Part shown: in pieces, positions 21,301-30,883 of the stretch | Layout of the letters: every line of letters starts with the position of its first letter | How positions within the stretch are numbered: the first letter of the stretch is position 1 | NCBI GenBank assembly: GCA_044349155.1 | Contig: JBIKRQ010000019.1 | Coordinates: 1 to 32,897 of the forward strand | DNA length: 32,897 nt | Source of the DNA: VGSZ01 sp044349155 | GTDB lineage: Bacteria > Myxococcota > UBA727 > VGSZ01 | Direction of reading: 5' to 3' | Program-made: the position numbers and the translations under genes | Notes under the pieces: model-generated | The model's input: only the letters and a program-made list of their open reading frames with translations | Told to the model about the DNA's origin: nothing | Databases searched by the model: none

Positions 21301-23883
21301 ATGTCCGCAGTCATGCGCCTCTCGAGCAAGATCATCGTTTCGTTGTTGGCGGTGCTCGGAGCACTGCTCGCGGTGTCGGGCAGCAGGTGTCGGGGGTGGT
21401 CACCGACGTGCGTCGTCGCGAACTGACGGCCGACTTCGCGCGCTTTCAACAGCAGCTCAACGGTCTCGCAGAAACGCGCGAGCGCGTCGCCGTGGCCGCC
21501 ACACGCCTGGCCGAAGACCTGGCGCGCGAACACGCCGCCGGCATCGCCTTCGACGCCGACCAGCGCGCGGCCGCCATCGCCACGTCGTTGCTCGCATCGT
21601 CGCCGCCGTTCGTGCTGGGCGTGGGCGTGTACTTCGAACCCAACGTCTTTGGGGGGTGTGCGCTGGGTTGGCCCGTACGCCGCCCGCGGCGCCGACGGTG
21701 CACCAGCGGTCACGCGCGAGTACGCCACCGACGCCTACAACTACCCAGCGCAGTCCTGGTACGCCGAGGCCGTCCCCGTCGGCGCAGATCGCGCCACGCG
21801 CATCACGGCCCCACTGAAGACCACAGCGCCGTATGTCGATGCGTTGGCTGGGCAACCGACGGTGTTTCAATCGGTGGTGCACGCCATCCACAGCGCCGAT
21901 GGACGCGTGCTCGGCGTGGTCTCGGTCGACTCCACAGGCAGCAGCATCGACACCGTGCTCGGCAGCTATCACCCAACGCCGTCGTCGTCGGCCTTCCTCG
22001 TCGACGACCGCGGCGTCGTCGTGTTTCCGCGCAGCGGTGCGCAGTTGCTGGCGCGCACCACCGTGCCGTTCGCCGACCGTCTGCCCTGGGACACGCTCAC
22101 CGCCGAGGGCGCGACCACCGTCGTCAACGGACTGCAGGGCGATGGCCACACCTTCGAGATCCACATGGCCCGCGTCCGCGGCAACGCGATCCTCTGCGTC
22201 ATGCTCGCCACCGACGAGGCCTACGCCGTCCTCGACGACGTGCGGGCCACCGGCATGTTGGCCGGCGTGTTGACGCTGCTGGCCGTTGCCGTCCTTGTGG
22301 CGTTTGTCGTGCGGCGCCTGCTGCAGCCGCTGTCGTCGATCACGTCGGCGGCGCAACGTGTGGCGGCAGGCGACATGTCCGTCGTCGTCGAGAGCAACAC
22401 GAGCGACGAGATCGGCACCCTGGGCCGGGCCTTTGGCAACATGGTGCAGCAGGTGAAGGCCCGCGATGCGGCGCTGAAGCAGCACGCCGAAGAACTCGAA
22501 CTCACCGTGCAGGCGCGTACGGCGTCGTTGCGCTTGATCCTCGACAGCACTGGTGATGCGCTGTTGCCCGTCGCCACAGATGGCCGCGTTCAGCCCGGCA
22601 CGTCCACGATCACGAAGGAGTGGTTTGGCGACGTGCGCACCGGCGATCGCGTGTGGGACTACCTCTATGGCGATCACCGCACCGAAGGCATCGCCTTCGA
22701 AGTCGCCTTCGCGCAGATGGCCGAAGACTTCCTGCCCTTCGAGCTGCTCGCCGACCAGATGCCCTCGCGCCTGCAGCGTCATGGGCACGAGTACAAGATG
22801 GAGTTCAAGCGCGTCGGCGGCACCACCCTCGAGTCGGTGTTGATCGTCGTTCGCGACGTCACCAAGCAGGTGCAGGCCGAAGAACGCGAAGCCGAATTCC
22901 GCGAGATCCACCAGGCGATGATGGTGATGAACCGCGACCGCGCCGGCTTTCGCAAAGGGCTGCGCGAGATCGACCGGCTCCTCGAGGAACTCGAACGTGG
23001 CTGGAGCGACACCCCTGAGTTTCGCCGCACGCTGCACACCAAGGGTTCAGCGGCCGTGCTCGGCTTCACCTCGGTCGCGACCGCCTGCCATGCGATTGAG
23101 GACCACCTCGTCGACGATTCCGAACGCGTCACACCCCAGGCCTTCACGCGTGTGCGCGACATCTGGCGCAAGATGCTCGCGAACATCGAGCAGTTCCTCG
23201 GCGACGACGCGGGCATCCGCATCGAAGCCGACGACTACAACTCGCTGCTCAAGCACATCCGCGCCCGCACCGACCATGGCGAACTGTTCTTGTTGGTGCG
23301 CAGCTTCCAGGACGAGCCGACGCGCGGACCACTGCACCGCCTTGCCAGCCAGGCGAGCCGTGTCGCCCAACAGCTCGGCAAAGAAGTACGCGTCGAGGTG
23401 GAAGACCACGGCTTGCGCCTGCCCGCCAACCGCTGCGACGACGTGTGGACCACCGCGGTGCACATCGTCCGCAACGCGATCGACCACGGCCTCGAGACAG
23501 CCGCCGACCGCGTGGAGCACGGCAAGCCCGCCGCTGGCACCATGACGTTGTCGACGACGATTGCCGACAACACGTTGGTCATTGGCTTCAGCGACGACGG
23601 CCGCGGCATCGACTGGCAAACGGTGCGGACCAAGGCCCGCGCCCGCGGCCTGCCCGCCACAAGTCACGACGACCTCGTCGAGGCGCTGTTCTCTGACGGG
23701 CTCAGCACGCGCGACGAAGTCTCCGAGTTTTCCGGTCGCGGCGTTGGCCTCTCGGCGGTGAAGGCAGCGGTCGAAGGGCTTGGCGGCAAGGTGGTGGTGT
23801 TCTCGTCACCAGGACGCGGCACCAATGTGGAGCTGCATGTGCCGCTCGTTTCCCTGCTCGCTGTCAACGATCTCGCCGCCTGA
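21301..23883 (+). pseudogene. Cache-HAMP-Hpt-CheA-type kinase, copy 1, with two compensating frameshifts
   Basis: The reconstructed product is about 860 residues: membrane helix, periplasmic dCache-like sensor, second helix (MLAGVLTLLAVAVLVAFVV), HAMP with coiled coil, PAS-like segment (LILDSTGDALLPVATDG to WFGDVRTGDRVWDYL), Hpt domain and CheA-type ATPase (HIVRNAIDHGLE, DDGRGID, SGRGVGLSAVKAAVEGLGG). The reading frame is broken twice. Near 21372-21395 one base appears lost beside a direct repeat of GGTGTCGGG. At 21651-21656 a run of six G carries one extra base. Between them the true frame continues (VSGVVTDVRRRELTADF). The shifts cancel, so frame is restored. The Hpt motif reads H-T-K-G (His codon 23035-23037), one residue shorter than H-T-I-K-G in copy 2. 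It could be a real pseudogene or contain sequencing errors. Confidence 0.85.
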
Positions 23884-23890
23884 GGCCGCC

Positions 23891-26676
23891 ATGACGTCAC
23901 AGTCTCTGCTGGCACGCATCGTCACGACACTGCGGTTGCGAAGCCAGCTCGTCCTCGTCGTCGCGCTTGCCGGCGGTATCCCGCTGGCCCTCAGCGCCGT
24001 CGTCGCCCAACGCGCCAGCGCCGACGCGCTCACCCGCGCCGCCATGGCCCGCGTCGAAGCCATGCGTGCCGGCCGCATCGGCCAGATCGAGCAGGCCTTC
24101 GCCAACGTCTCAGCGCAAGCAGCCACACTCGCCGAAAGCAGCATGCTCGTCGACGAGAGTGCAGCCCTGATCGACGCCTTTCACCACAGCTCGAGCAGGC
24201 ACGCGCCTCGATGTCGGCGTTTTACGAGGGCGGCTTTCGCCAACGTTTGCGCGAGCGCACCAACGCCAACGCGACCGTCGACCTCGACACGCACCTGCAG
24301 CAGCACCCAGCAGGGGTGTTGGCCCAGGCGCGCTTCATCGCCGACAATCCACGCCCGCTGGGCGAGAAGCACCTGCTCAACACCGCCGGCGACGACGCCT
24401 ACGCCCAACTCCATGCACGCGTGCACCCGCTGTTGCGCTCGTATCTGGAGCGCTTCGGCTACTACGACATCTTCGTCATCGACCCCGCCACCAACATCGT
24501 CGTCTACACCGTCTTCAAAGAGACCGACTTCGGCAAGCGTCTCGATCCGGCTGCCGCCGCGAACGATGGATTGGTGCGCGCGTTGCTGAAGGCGCGCAAC
24601 GCCCCCGAACACAGCACCCACTTCGAGGACTTCGCGCCGTACGAGCCCTCGTACAACGACGCCGCGGCCTTCGTGTCGGCACCGGTCTACAAAGACGGCG
24701 TTCTCGTCGCGGTGTTGGCCATGCAGTTGCCGGTCGATCGCATCAACGCGATCGTCAACGAGCCCACAGGCCTTGGCATCTCTGGGCGTGCCTTTCTCGT
24801 CGGGGCCGATGGGCGCATGCGCACGCAAGACAACCAGACTGCGGAGCGCACGATCTTCGTTCGGCGGGTCGACACCAGTGCGGTGCGCGCGGCCACCACG
24901 GGTGACACGGGCGTCGGTCGCTACCTCGGCGCATCGAACGACGACGTGGTGGGCGCCTGGGCCCCGGTGCACATCGACGGCCTGCAGTGGTCGTTGGTGG
25001 TCGAGCTTGACGAGTTCGAAGCCCTCGCGGCGGTCTCGGCGTTGTCGACGTCGCTGTGGAAGTTGCTGGCGGTGAGCTTGCTGGCGCTGGCGGCCATCGG
25101 CGCGTTGTTTTCGTCGCAGCTCGCGCGTCGGATTGGCGATGCGGTGCACACCGCCGAAGCCGTTGCACGGGGCGACTTCACCTCGCCGATCGTCGTTGAC
25201 GGCAAGGACGAGGTGGGCGTGCTGCTCGGCGCCTTGCTGCAGATGCGCGGCGCCTTGGTGCAGCAGATGTCGGCCATCGAGGCGCAGGCCACAGCACTGC
25301 AGCTCCTGCTCGACAGCACCGGCGATGCGCTCGTGCCGGTGGGGCGCGACGGCGGCGTACAACGGGGCAGCTCCACCATCGCCAGCGCGTAGTTCGGCGA
25401 CGTCGAGCTTGGCGGCAAGGTGTGGGACTACCTGTTTGGCGCAGGCACCGCGCAGGCCATGGCATTTGAACTGGCGTTCTCGCAGATGGTCGACGACGTG
25501 CTGCCGTTTGAGCTGTTGGCCGACCAGATGCCGTCGCGCTTCTACCGGGGCGAGCGCGAGTTCAAGATCGACTTTCGCCGCATCGGCGACGAGCACCTCG
25601 ACGCGGTGCTGATCATCGTACGCGACATCACGGTGGTCGTCGAGGCCGAGAAGCGCGAGGCCGACTTCCGCCAGATCCATCAAGCGATGCAGGTGCTGTC
25701 GCGCGATCGCGATGGCTTCCGCAAAGGGCTCGATGAGCTCGATCGGTTGCTGACCGAGTTGGAGCGCAACTGGTGCGACGACGTCGAGCACCGCCGCACG
25801 CTGCACACGATCAAGGGTTCGGCGGCTGTGCTCGGCTTCAGCGGTGTCGCCAACGCCTGTCATGCGATTGAAGACATGCTCGAAGATGAGCCTGCTCGCG
25901 TGACCGGCGCCAGCTTCACGTCGGTTCGCACCGTGTGGCTGCTCATGCTCAGCCAGATCGAAACGTTCCTCGGCGACGATCACGCCATCCGCATCGAGGT
26001 GTCTGACTACGAGCAACTCATCGGCAAGCTGCGCGCCCGCCGCGATCATGACGAGTTGTTGTCGTTGGTCCGTTCGTTTCTCGACGAGCCCACCCGCGGT
26101 CCGCTCAACCGCCTTGCAGCACAGGCCGCGCGCGTCGCCGAGCAGTTGGGGAAGGCCGTCGAGATCGCGGTGGTCGACAACGACGTGCGGCTGCCCGCCA
26201 ACAGGTGCGACGGACTGTGGATCAGTGCGATCCACCTCGTGCGCAACGCCATCGACCACGGCATCGAGGCACCACTGGCTCGGCGCGCGGTTGGCAAGTC
26301 GGTCGTGGGCACGCTGACGATCACCACCGCCATCGTCGACGACGCCCTTGTGGTCAGCTTCGCTGACGACGGCGGCGGCATCGACTGGGAACGCGTGCGA
26401 CACAAAGCAAGCGAAGCCGGCCTGCCAGCGCGAAGTGACGCTGACCTCGTCGACGCCCTCTTCGCTGATGGCTTGAGCACCCGCGACGAGGCGAACGGCT
26501 GGTCTGGCCGTGGCCTCGGCATGGCGGCAGTGAAGGCGGCTGTCGGCGCGTTCAGCGGCACCATCGACGTGCAGTCGACCCGCGCCGGCACCACCGTCAC
26601 GCTGCGTCTCCCGATGTCGTCACTCCGCGGCGACGACGCGCCAATGGCGTTGCACAGGACGTCTGAAGCAGCCTGA
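23891..26676 (+). pseudogene. Cache-HAMP-Hpt-CheA-type kinase, copy 2, with frameshift and amber codon
   Basis: Tandem paralogue of copy 1, starting 7 bases after its stop with GAGG upstream; about 928 residues when reconstructed. Order: membrane helix (LVLVVALAGGIPLALSAVV), dCache sensor with GISGRAFLVGADGRMRTQDN, second helix, HAMP, PAS-like segment, Hpt with intact LHTIKGSAAVLGF (His codon 25804-25806) and CheA-type ATPase (HLVRNAIDHGIE, DDGGGID, SGRGLGMAAVKAAV). One base is missing near 24181-24190: the frame changes between IDAFH and QLEQARASMSAFY. An amber codon TAG at 25390-25392 stands where copy 1 has TGG (Trp in KEWFGD). As written, the gene gives a sensor fragment and, from about 25420, a possible free Hpt-ATPase fragment. 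The domains themselves are well conserved, so decay is recent or the lesions are errors. Confidence 0.87.
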
Positions 26677-26806
26677 GCCAACGCGGCGACATGCTTGCGG
26701 TCGACGACGGTGGCGTTGGCGATGCGCTACGGCGAGCCGTATGCGCCGAAGCTGACATGGGTGCCGGCGTTCTTCGACGAGCCGTTGGCGGAACGCCAAG
26801 TCCATG

Positions 26807-26838
26807 AATTCGACCGCAAGCGGTCGAATTGTTGTTTG
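26807..26838 (+). terminator. Intrinsic terminator-like hairpin
   Basis: AATTCGACCG (26807-26816) and CGGTCGAATT (26821-26830) form a perfect 10-bp stem with loop CAAG, followed by GTTGTTTG. It lies 130 bases after the second kinase copy and 28 bases before the next gene. The rest of 26677-26865 shows no gene I can support. Confidence 0.65.
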
Positions 26839-26865
26839 ACGGGGCCTCTGCAAAACAGGCGGCCC

Positions 26866-27990
26866 ATGACGAACGACACGCGCTCCACCGCTTCCACGGC
26901 CACGTCCGTCGACACCCCGATCAAGACCATCGACGACACCGGTGCCAACCTGCCGGTCACGGCGTTCACCGAAGCGGCGTTCGAGGTGCCAAAGCCGGTC
27001 GAGCTGCCATCGGAGCGCTGGCGTCGTCGAGGCTGGCGGTCCCTGCTGCCGCTGGTCGCCACCACGGCGGTCGCATCGGTGGGCCTCTCCATCGTCACGC
27101 GGGGCACCGACGGCTCGGGGCTTGGGCCGTTGGCGCTCGTGTGCGTGCCGTTTGTGATCGGCACGTTGATGTCGCTGTTTCCAACGAAGAGCAAAAAGCA
27201 CCCGCTCGGCGCCAGCGTTGGTCTCGGCGTGTTCTCGGCGTTTCTCGCCACGTTGCTCACCCTGCCGCTGCTGCGCGAAGGCGCCATCTGCCTCGTGTTT
27301 GCCATCCCGGTCACGATGGGGCTCACGGCACTCTCGGGCACCATCACGGTCAAGCTGTTCACAAAGTGGATGCAGCGTCTCGACGACAAAGCCCGCGCCG
27401 CCCTTGGTCTCATCATCGCCCTGCTGCTGCCGCTGTCGGCCAATCCCCTCGATCACGCGTTGTTCTTCGACGCCAACGATCGCGCCGACATCACCACCGT
27501 GCAGCAGCTGCCCTGGTCGCAAGAGCACGTGTGGAATTCGCTGCGTCACCTCGAGATCACCTTCGACAAGCCTGCCCCCAACACCCTCGCTGCCATGCTG
27601 CCCATCCCGCGCGCCCTCGTGGGTGACGGCGTCGATCTCGGGGCCGTGCGCCGCGTGGAATTCGACAACGGCGTCGTCGTCGCCACCGTCGTCGAACTCG
27701 ATGCCCCCCGCCACTACGCCATCGACTTGAAGCTCGAGAACCCCGGTCGCGAGTTCTTCAACCACTGGCTCGACCTGCAGCACTCCGTCTTCGACCTCAC
27801 CGCCACGGGGCCGTCGTCGACGACGCTGGTGCACACCACCACCTACCGCCCGTTGCTGTACCCGCGCTGGGCCTTCGCTGGCCTCGAGCAAACGCTCGGC
27901 ACCATGATCCAGCAAAACCTCGTCGACACCTACGCCAACGAGGTGCTCTCGCCGCCGCCACCGCCAGCGCAGGTCGCTGCACGCGAATGA
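26866..27990 (+). CDS. Polytopic membrane protein with C-terminal SRPBCC/START-like domain
   Basis: A 374-residue protein. An N-terminal soluble segment of about 65 residues is rich in Thr/Ser/Pro. About five hydrophobic helices follow (for example SLLPLVATTAVASVGLSIV, LALVCVPFVIGTLMSLF, GASVGLGVFSAFLATLLTL, AALGLIIALLLPLSA). The C-terminal 150 residues read as a helix-grip (polyketide-cyclase-like SRPBCC) domain: strands around RRVEFDNGVVVATVVELDAP and STTLVHTTTYRPLLYPRWAF, then a long terminal helix (GLEQTLGTMIQQNLVDTYAN). The start ATG at 26866 has AGGCGG upstream. It overlaps the next membrane gene by ATGA. A lipid or hydrophobic-ligand role at the membrane is a reasonable inference; the function is not known. 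Confidence 0.75.
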   Translation: MTNDTRSTASTATSVDTPIKTIDDTGANLPVTAFTEAAFEVPKPVELPSERWRRRGWRSLLPLVATTAVASVGLSIVTRGTDGSGLGPLALVCVPFVIGTLMSLFPTKSKKHPLGASVGLGVFSAFLATLLTLPLLREGAICLVFAIPVTMGLTALSGTITVKLFTKWMQRLDDKARAALGLIIALLLPLSANPLDHALFFDANDRADITTVQQLPWSQEHVWNSLRHLEITFDKPAPNTLAAMLPIPRALVGDGVDLGAVRRVEFDNGVVVATVVELDAPRHYAIDLKLENPGREFFNHWLDLQHSVFDLTATGPSSTTLVHTTTYRPLLYPRWAFAGLEQTLGTMIQQNLVDTYANEVLSPPPPPAQVAARE

Positions 27991-28796
27991 GTGCGAGCGC
28001 ACTGCTCCCCGTCGAGCGCCCTGCCGCCGTCGTCCGCGGCGCGCTCGGCGCGTTCAGCGCTGCAGGTCCAGCAGCGCTGCAGCACGCCGGCAACGTCGTC
28101 GACGCCACGCGTGCCCTGCCCCACGCCGTGCGCGACAGTGCCGTCGGCGCCATCGTCGTCGTCGTCTGTGGGCTGCTGCCGTCGCGAGCGCGCCTGCTCA
28201 GTCTGCCGCTGCTGGTGCTCATGAGCCTGCACAGCCCCACCGCCGCCGTTGGTGCCGCAGCGGGCGTGGTGGTGTCGGCACTGCTCGATCGCGGCGCGGC
28301 ATCGTTCTCGACGACGTCACGGGTCCTGCAATGGACCACCACCGTGCTGCTCGGGCTGTCGTTGCTGTCGGCCACGCTCACGCTGCTGTTGGCCGCGAGC
28401 GGCTCGTGGGCACCGCTGCCATGGTCGGGTGCGGCCGCGTTGTCGTCGTCGTCATCGTTGCTCGAGGCTGTCGGTGCGGTGTGCATCGCCGGTGGCATGG
28501 GCTTCGTCGTGTGGTGCGCGCGCTTTCTGACCGCCGGTGGCGGCACGCCCGATCCAATCGCCCCACCGCAAGCCCACTGCACAAGCGGCCCCTACGCCAC
28601 GACGTCACACCCGATGCAGCGCGGCCAACTGCTGGTGCTTTTGGGCCTCACGCTGCTGGTCGGCACGCAAGGGGCGCTGGCGGTCGCAGCAGTGCTGGCG
28701 GCGTTGCTGGTCGGGCCGGTGCGCCTGATCGAGGCGAACGCGTGGGACAGGCGGCGTGATGCGCGTCAAGGTGATGACGCCGCGCCAAACCTCTGA
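27987..28796 (+). CDS. Membrane protein with ICMT/PEMT-like C-terminus
   Basis: A 269-residue protein with about seven hydrophobic segments. The C-terminal third resembles isoprenylcysteine carboxyl methyltransferase / phospholipid methyltransferase proteins: GGGTPDPIAPP, then TSGPYATTSHPMQRGQLLVL, equivalent to the family pattern GT..P..PP...GPY...RNPMY.G. The canonical Arg-Asn before Pro-Met is changed to Ser-His here, so S-adenosylmethionine binding and methyl transfer should not be assumed. The start overlaps the SRPBCC-like gene by ATGA, so the two form a translationally coupled pair. A joint role in lipid modification or handling is inferred. Confidence 0.68.
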   Translation: MSASALLPVERPAAVVRGALGAFSAAGPAALQHAGNVVDATRALPHAVRDSAVGAIVVVVCGLLPSRARLLSLPLLVLMSLHSPTAAVGAAAGVVVSALLDRGAASFSTTSRVLQWTTTVLLGLSLLSATLTLLLAASGSWAPLPWSGAAALSSSSSLLEAVGAVCIAGGMGFVVWCARFLTAGGGTPDPIAPPQAHCTSGPYATTSHPMQRGQLLVLLGLTLLVGTQGALAVAAVLAALLVGPVRLIEANAWDRRRDARQGDDAAPNL

Positions 28797-28940
28797 AAGT
28801 TCAGCAGAAATCGTGTCGTTTCGGCGAATCAGCACCTCAAGTGCAGCAGATCCAGCGCGACCATGGAGTGGGCCTTTTCAGACCGAAGCACTGCGGTGTC
28901 CGTTTGGGTGCCCATGTCTTCCACCGCCCCGGAGTCCGCC

Positions 28941-29111
28941 ATGCCTGTGACCGCCGTGACCACCACGTCCGTGCCCGCGTCGCCGCCATCGCCGTCGACG
29001 GCCGCCCCCACCTCGCACTCGCCCGACCTCGTCGCCGTGGCCGAGGCGATGGAGAAGGCCTGGCAGGCGCGTCGTCGGCCGCAAAACGCTGGGCCGTTGC
29101 ATCGGGTCTGA
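28941..29111 (+). CDS. Small hypothetical protein
   Basis: A possible 56-residue protein, Thr/Ser/Pro-rich at the N-terminus and ending in a basic amphipathic helix (LVAVAEAMEKAWQARRRPQ). The ATG at 28941 has GGAG six bases upstream; in-frame ATGs at 28863 and 28914 would lengthen it. There is no recognised domain. The remainder of the 28797-29132 spacer holds the short inverted repeat CTGAA/TTCAG after the preceding stop and a -10-like element before 29133, and nothing else I can name. Confidence 0.35.
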   Translation: MPVTAVTTTSVPASPPSPSTAAPTSHSPDLVAVAEAMEKAWQARRRPQNAGPLHRV

Positions 29112-29117
29112 CAGGCC

Positions 29118-29126
29118 TGCTAGCCA
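29118..29126 (+). promoter_or_regulatory. TGCTA element before the 29133 gene
   Basis: TGC-TAGCCA ends six bases before the ATG at 29133, the same spacing as the other TGCTA elements in this window. The hexamer itself is a poor -10 match, so support comes from the recurring position. Confidence 0.3.
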
Positions 29127-29132
29127 CTGCGC

Positions 29133-30380
29133 ATGCGTCGTCGTTTTGCCCTTGCCGCTGTTGTTGGTCTGTCTGCGTTGTCGGCACGTGCCGCCAGCAC
29201 CGAGCGCACGCTGGGCTTTCATGCCTCAGGCGAAGTCGCCTACGTCGCCGTCGACGACGACGCCCTTGGCAAACTCATCCGCGTCTGCCGCGTGCGCACC
29301 GACGCCGTGCCTGATGCGTGGCCGCCTGCCCTCACCATCGCCGAGGGCACAGCCTGCGCCATCCTCACCGACGAGGCCGCCGGCGCTCCGGCCGCCAACT
29401 TCGCCAGCAACGCCATTGCGGGAGCGAAAACCACGAAGGTCACGCCGTGGGGCGTGCAGCTCAGCGTCGTCACCGTCGACGGCAAGCAGGTCCTCAAGGC
29501 CAGCAGCGGCAAAGACACCGACGGCGGCCGCACCATTGATGTCCACAGCATCGACGGCGCTGCGCTCAAGGTCGTCGAGCAGGTGTGGCGCACCGACGGT
29601 GGTGCAGTCGCTGTCACCCTCGAGCCAGTGGTGAAGGGCGCAGGCAACCGCGTCGTCGTCGTCGCCGATGTCTCGTCGCTGCTCGTCGGCGGTCCCGCTG
29701 GCAAGAAGCTCGCGCAAGCGAAGGTGAAAGAGGCCGAGGCCCTGCTCAAGAAGCGCCAGTGGGCCGACGCGGGTCGCGCCCTCGACGCCGCCATCGTCGC
29801 CGATCCCACATTGTCGTCGGCCCACTACCAGCGCGCCGCCGCTGATGCGCAAAGCGGCGTGGGCCTCAACTCGATGGTCGAAAACCTCACCTGGTTGAAG
29901 AACAACGCCGACAAAGACCCGCTCGCCAAAAAGCTCCTCGAGACGGCGGCCAAAGACCGTGCCTTCGACGCCTGGGTCGGCGAGCCCGAAGTGCGCGCGC
30001 TGCTCGGCCTCGAAGCGGTCACGGCGATGACGGTCGAAGCCCGCCTCCTCGAGCGCACGGCGGTGTGGACGCGCCAGGGGGCCACGTGCAAAGCGCCGTG
30101 GCTCACGCTCACGTTCAGCAAGGGTGGCAAGGGCCTCCTCGAGATGGCCGAGAGCTGCAAGGGCAAGAAGTCGCGCCAGAAGCAGCCGTTCACGTGGGTC
30201 GCCAAAGAGGCCACGGCCAGCTTCGCCACGACGGCGAAAGAAGTCGGCGAGCTGAAGATTCCCGGCACGGGGCTGCTCGAGCTCGACGGCACCTACCAGC
30301 AGCTGCGCATCAACGCCGACGGTGTCGACACCATCGGCCCGTTTGAGCCGGGTGCTGCCCACGTCGACGACTCGGTCTGA
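29133..30380 (+). CDS. Exported protein of unknown function with TPR-like segment
   Basis: A 415-residue protein with an N-terminal signal (MRRRFALAAVVGLSALSARA). Residues 22-190 are beta-rich without a family I recognise. Residues of about 190-245 resemble tetratricopeptide helices: KLAQAKVKEAEALLKKRQWADAG, then AIVADPTLSSAHYQRAAAD. The C-terminal part is Lys-rich with beta strands. There is no lipobox or transmembrane anchor, so it is probably periplasmic or secreted. There is no ribosome-binding site of note; TGCTAGCCA lies six bases upstream. It is followed 13 bases later by the YjbR pseudogene. The function is unknown. Confidence 0.8.
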   Translation: MRRRFALAAVVGLSALSARAASTERTLGFHASGEVAYVAVDDDALGKLIRVCRVRTDAVPDAWPPALTIAEGTACAILTDEAAGAPAANFASNAIAGAKTTKVTPWGVQLSVVTVDGKQVLKASSGKDTDGGRTIDVHSIDGAALKVVEQVWRTDGGAVAVTLEPVVKGAGNRVVVVADVSSLLVGGPAGKKLAQAKVKEAEALLKKRQWADAGRALDAAIVADPTLSSAHYQRAAADAQSGVGLNSMVENLTWLKNNADKDPLAKKLLETAAKDRAFDAWVGEPEVRALLGLEAVTAMTVEARLLERTAVWTRQGATCKAPWLTLTFSKGGKGLLEMAESCKGKKSRQKQPFTWVAKEATASFATTAKEVGELKIPGTGLLELDGTYQQLRINADGVDTIGPFEPGAAHVDDSV

Positions 30381-30393
30381 ACAGGGTCTCAAC

Positions 30394-30791
30394 ATGGTGA
30401 CCGTCGATCGGTTTCGCGAGCTGGCGTTGGCGTTGCCGGGGACAACCGAAGTGCCCCACGTCGACCGCGCGGCGTGAGCCTCGAAGAGAAACCCGCCTTG
30501 GGGTTTGTCGCCGAGGCGAGTCTCTTGAGGGGTGGGCGGGGAAACCTCCCCGCTGATCAACTCGCACCACCCGCCGCATCTTTGCGACCCTGGCGCCGAC
30601 GGGAACCACGTTCCTCGGACGCCCGGCCCACGATGTTTGCGGTCCTGCCAAACGCCTGGGGCCAGCAAGGCTGGACCACGGTCAAACTCGACGTCGTCGA
30701 CGAGGGTGCGCTCAAAGACGCGCTCGTCGCTGCCCACGGGCTCGCCAAACCGGCCGAGAAGGCTGCGAAAAAGCACAAGCAGTCGCGCTGA
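30394..30791 (+). pseudogene. YjbR/MmcQ-family (CyaY-like fold) pseudogene
   Basis: Three pieces of a YjbR/MmcQ protein lie in three frames. Piece 1 (30394-30474) reads MVTVDRFRELALALPGTTEV and PHVDRAA, then TGA at 30475-30477. Piece 2 begins at 30575 with RIFATLAP, in another frame. Piece 3 begins at 30633 with MFAVLPNAWGQQGWTTV and runs to the stop at 30791. In intact relatives PH-x-x-R-x-x-F-x-V-x-x-K/R-I-F-A-T-L is continuous, so about 100 bp have been inserted between pieces 1 and 2. That insert contains the 42-bp palindromic repeat (30478-30519) and a second hairpin, GCGGGGA / TCCCCGC (30536-30553). At least one further frameshift separates pieces 2 and 3. Family members are small DNA-binding-like proteins of unclear role. 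Confidence 0.85.
30478..30519. repeat. 42-bp palindromic dispersed repeat, copy 2
   Basis: Same nested palindrome as 4029-4070 (38 of 42 identical). It starts immediately after the TGA that ends the first YjbR piece and lies inside the roughly 100-bp insertion, evidence that the element can insert into genes. Confidence 0.78.
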
Positions 30792-30848
30792 GCGTACAAA
30801 CGTCCGCGCACCCGCGGTGACAAGGTGTGTGTCGGCGCGGCGCGGACT

Positions 30849-30877
30849 TTGTGGACGCCGCACTGCAGCGCTATGCT
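30849..30877 (+). promoter_or_regulatory. Sigma-70-like promoter for the Ser/Thr kinase
   Basis: TTGTGG (30849-30854), 17-bp spacer, TATGCT (30872-30877). The GTG start codon follows six bases later, so the transcript would begin at or beside the start codon. Confidence 0.5.
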
Positions 30878-30883
30878 CGGGGC

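Noticed and set aside
24175..24195. Programmed ribosomal frameshift in kinase copy 2
   Set aside because: No slippery heptamer or downstream pseudoknot evident, and the gene also carries an amber codon, so decay or error is simpler.
29226..30863. Minus-strand open frame of 545 codons opposite the 29133 gene and the YjbR remnant
   Set aside because: No motifs; the plus strand encodes a signal peptide protein and recognisable YjbR pieces.
30827..30883. Upstream start for the Ser/Thr kinase
   Set aside because: The extra residues precede the kinase N-lobe without homology, and the promoter-like TTGTGG/TATGCT lies within them.
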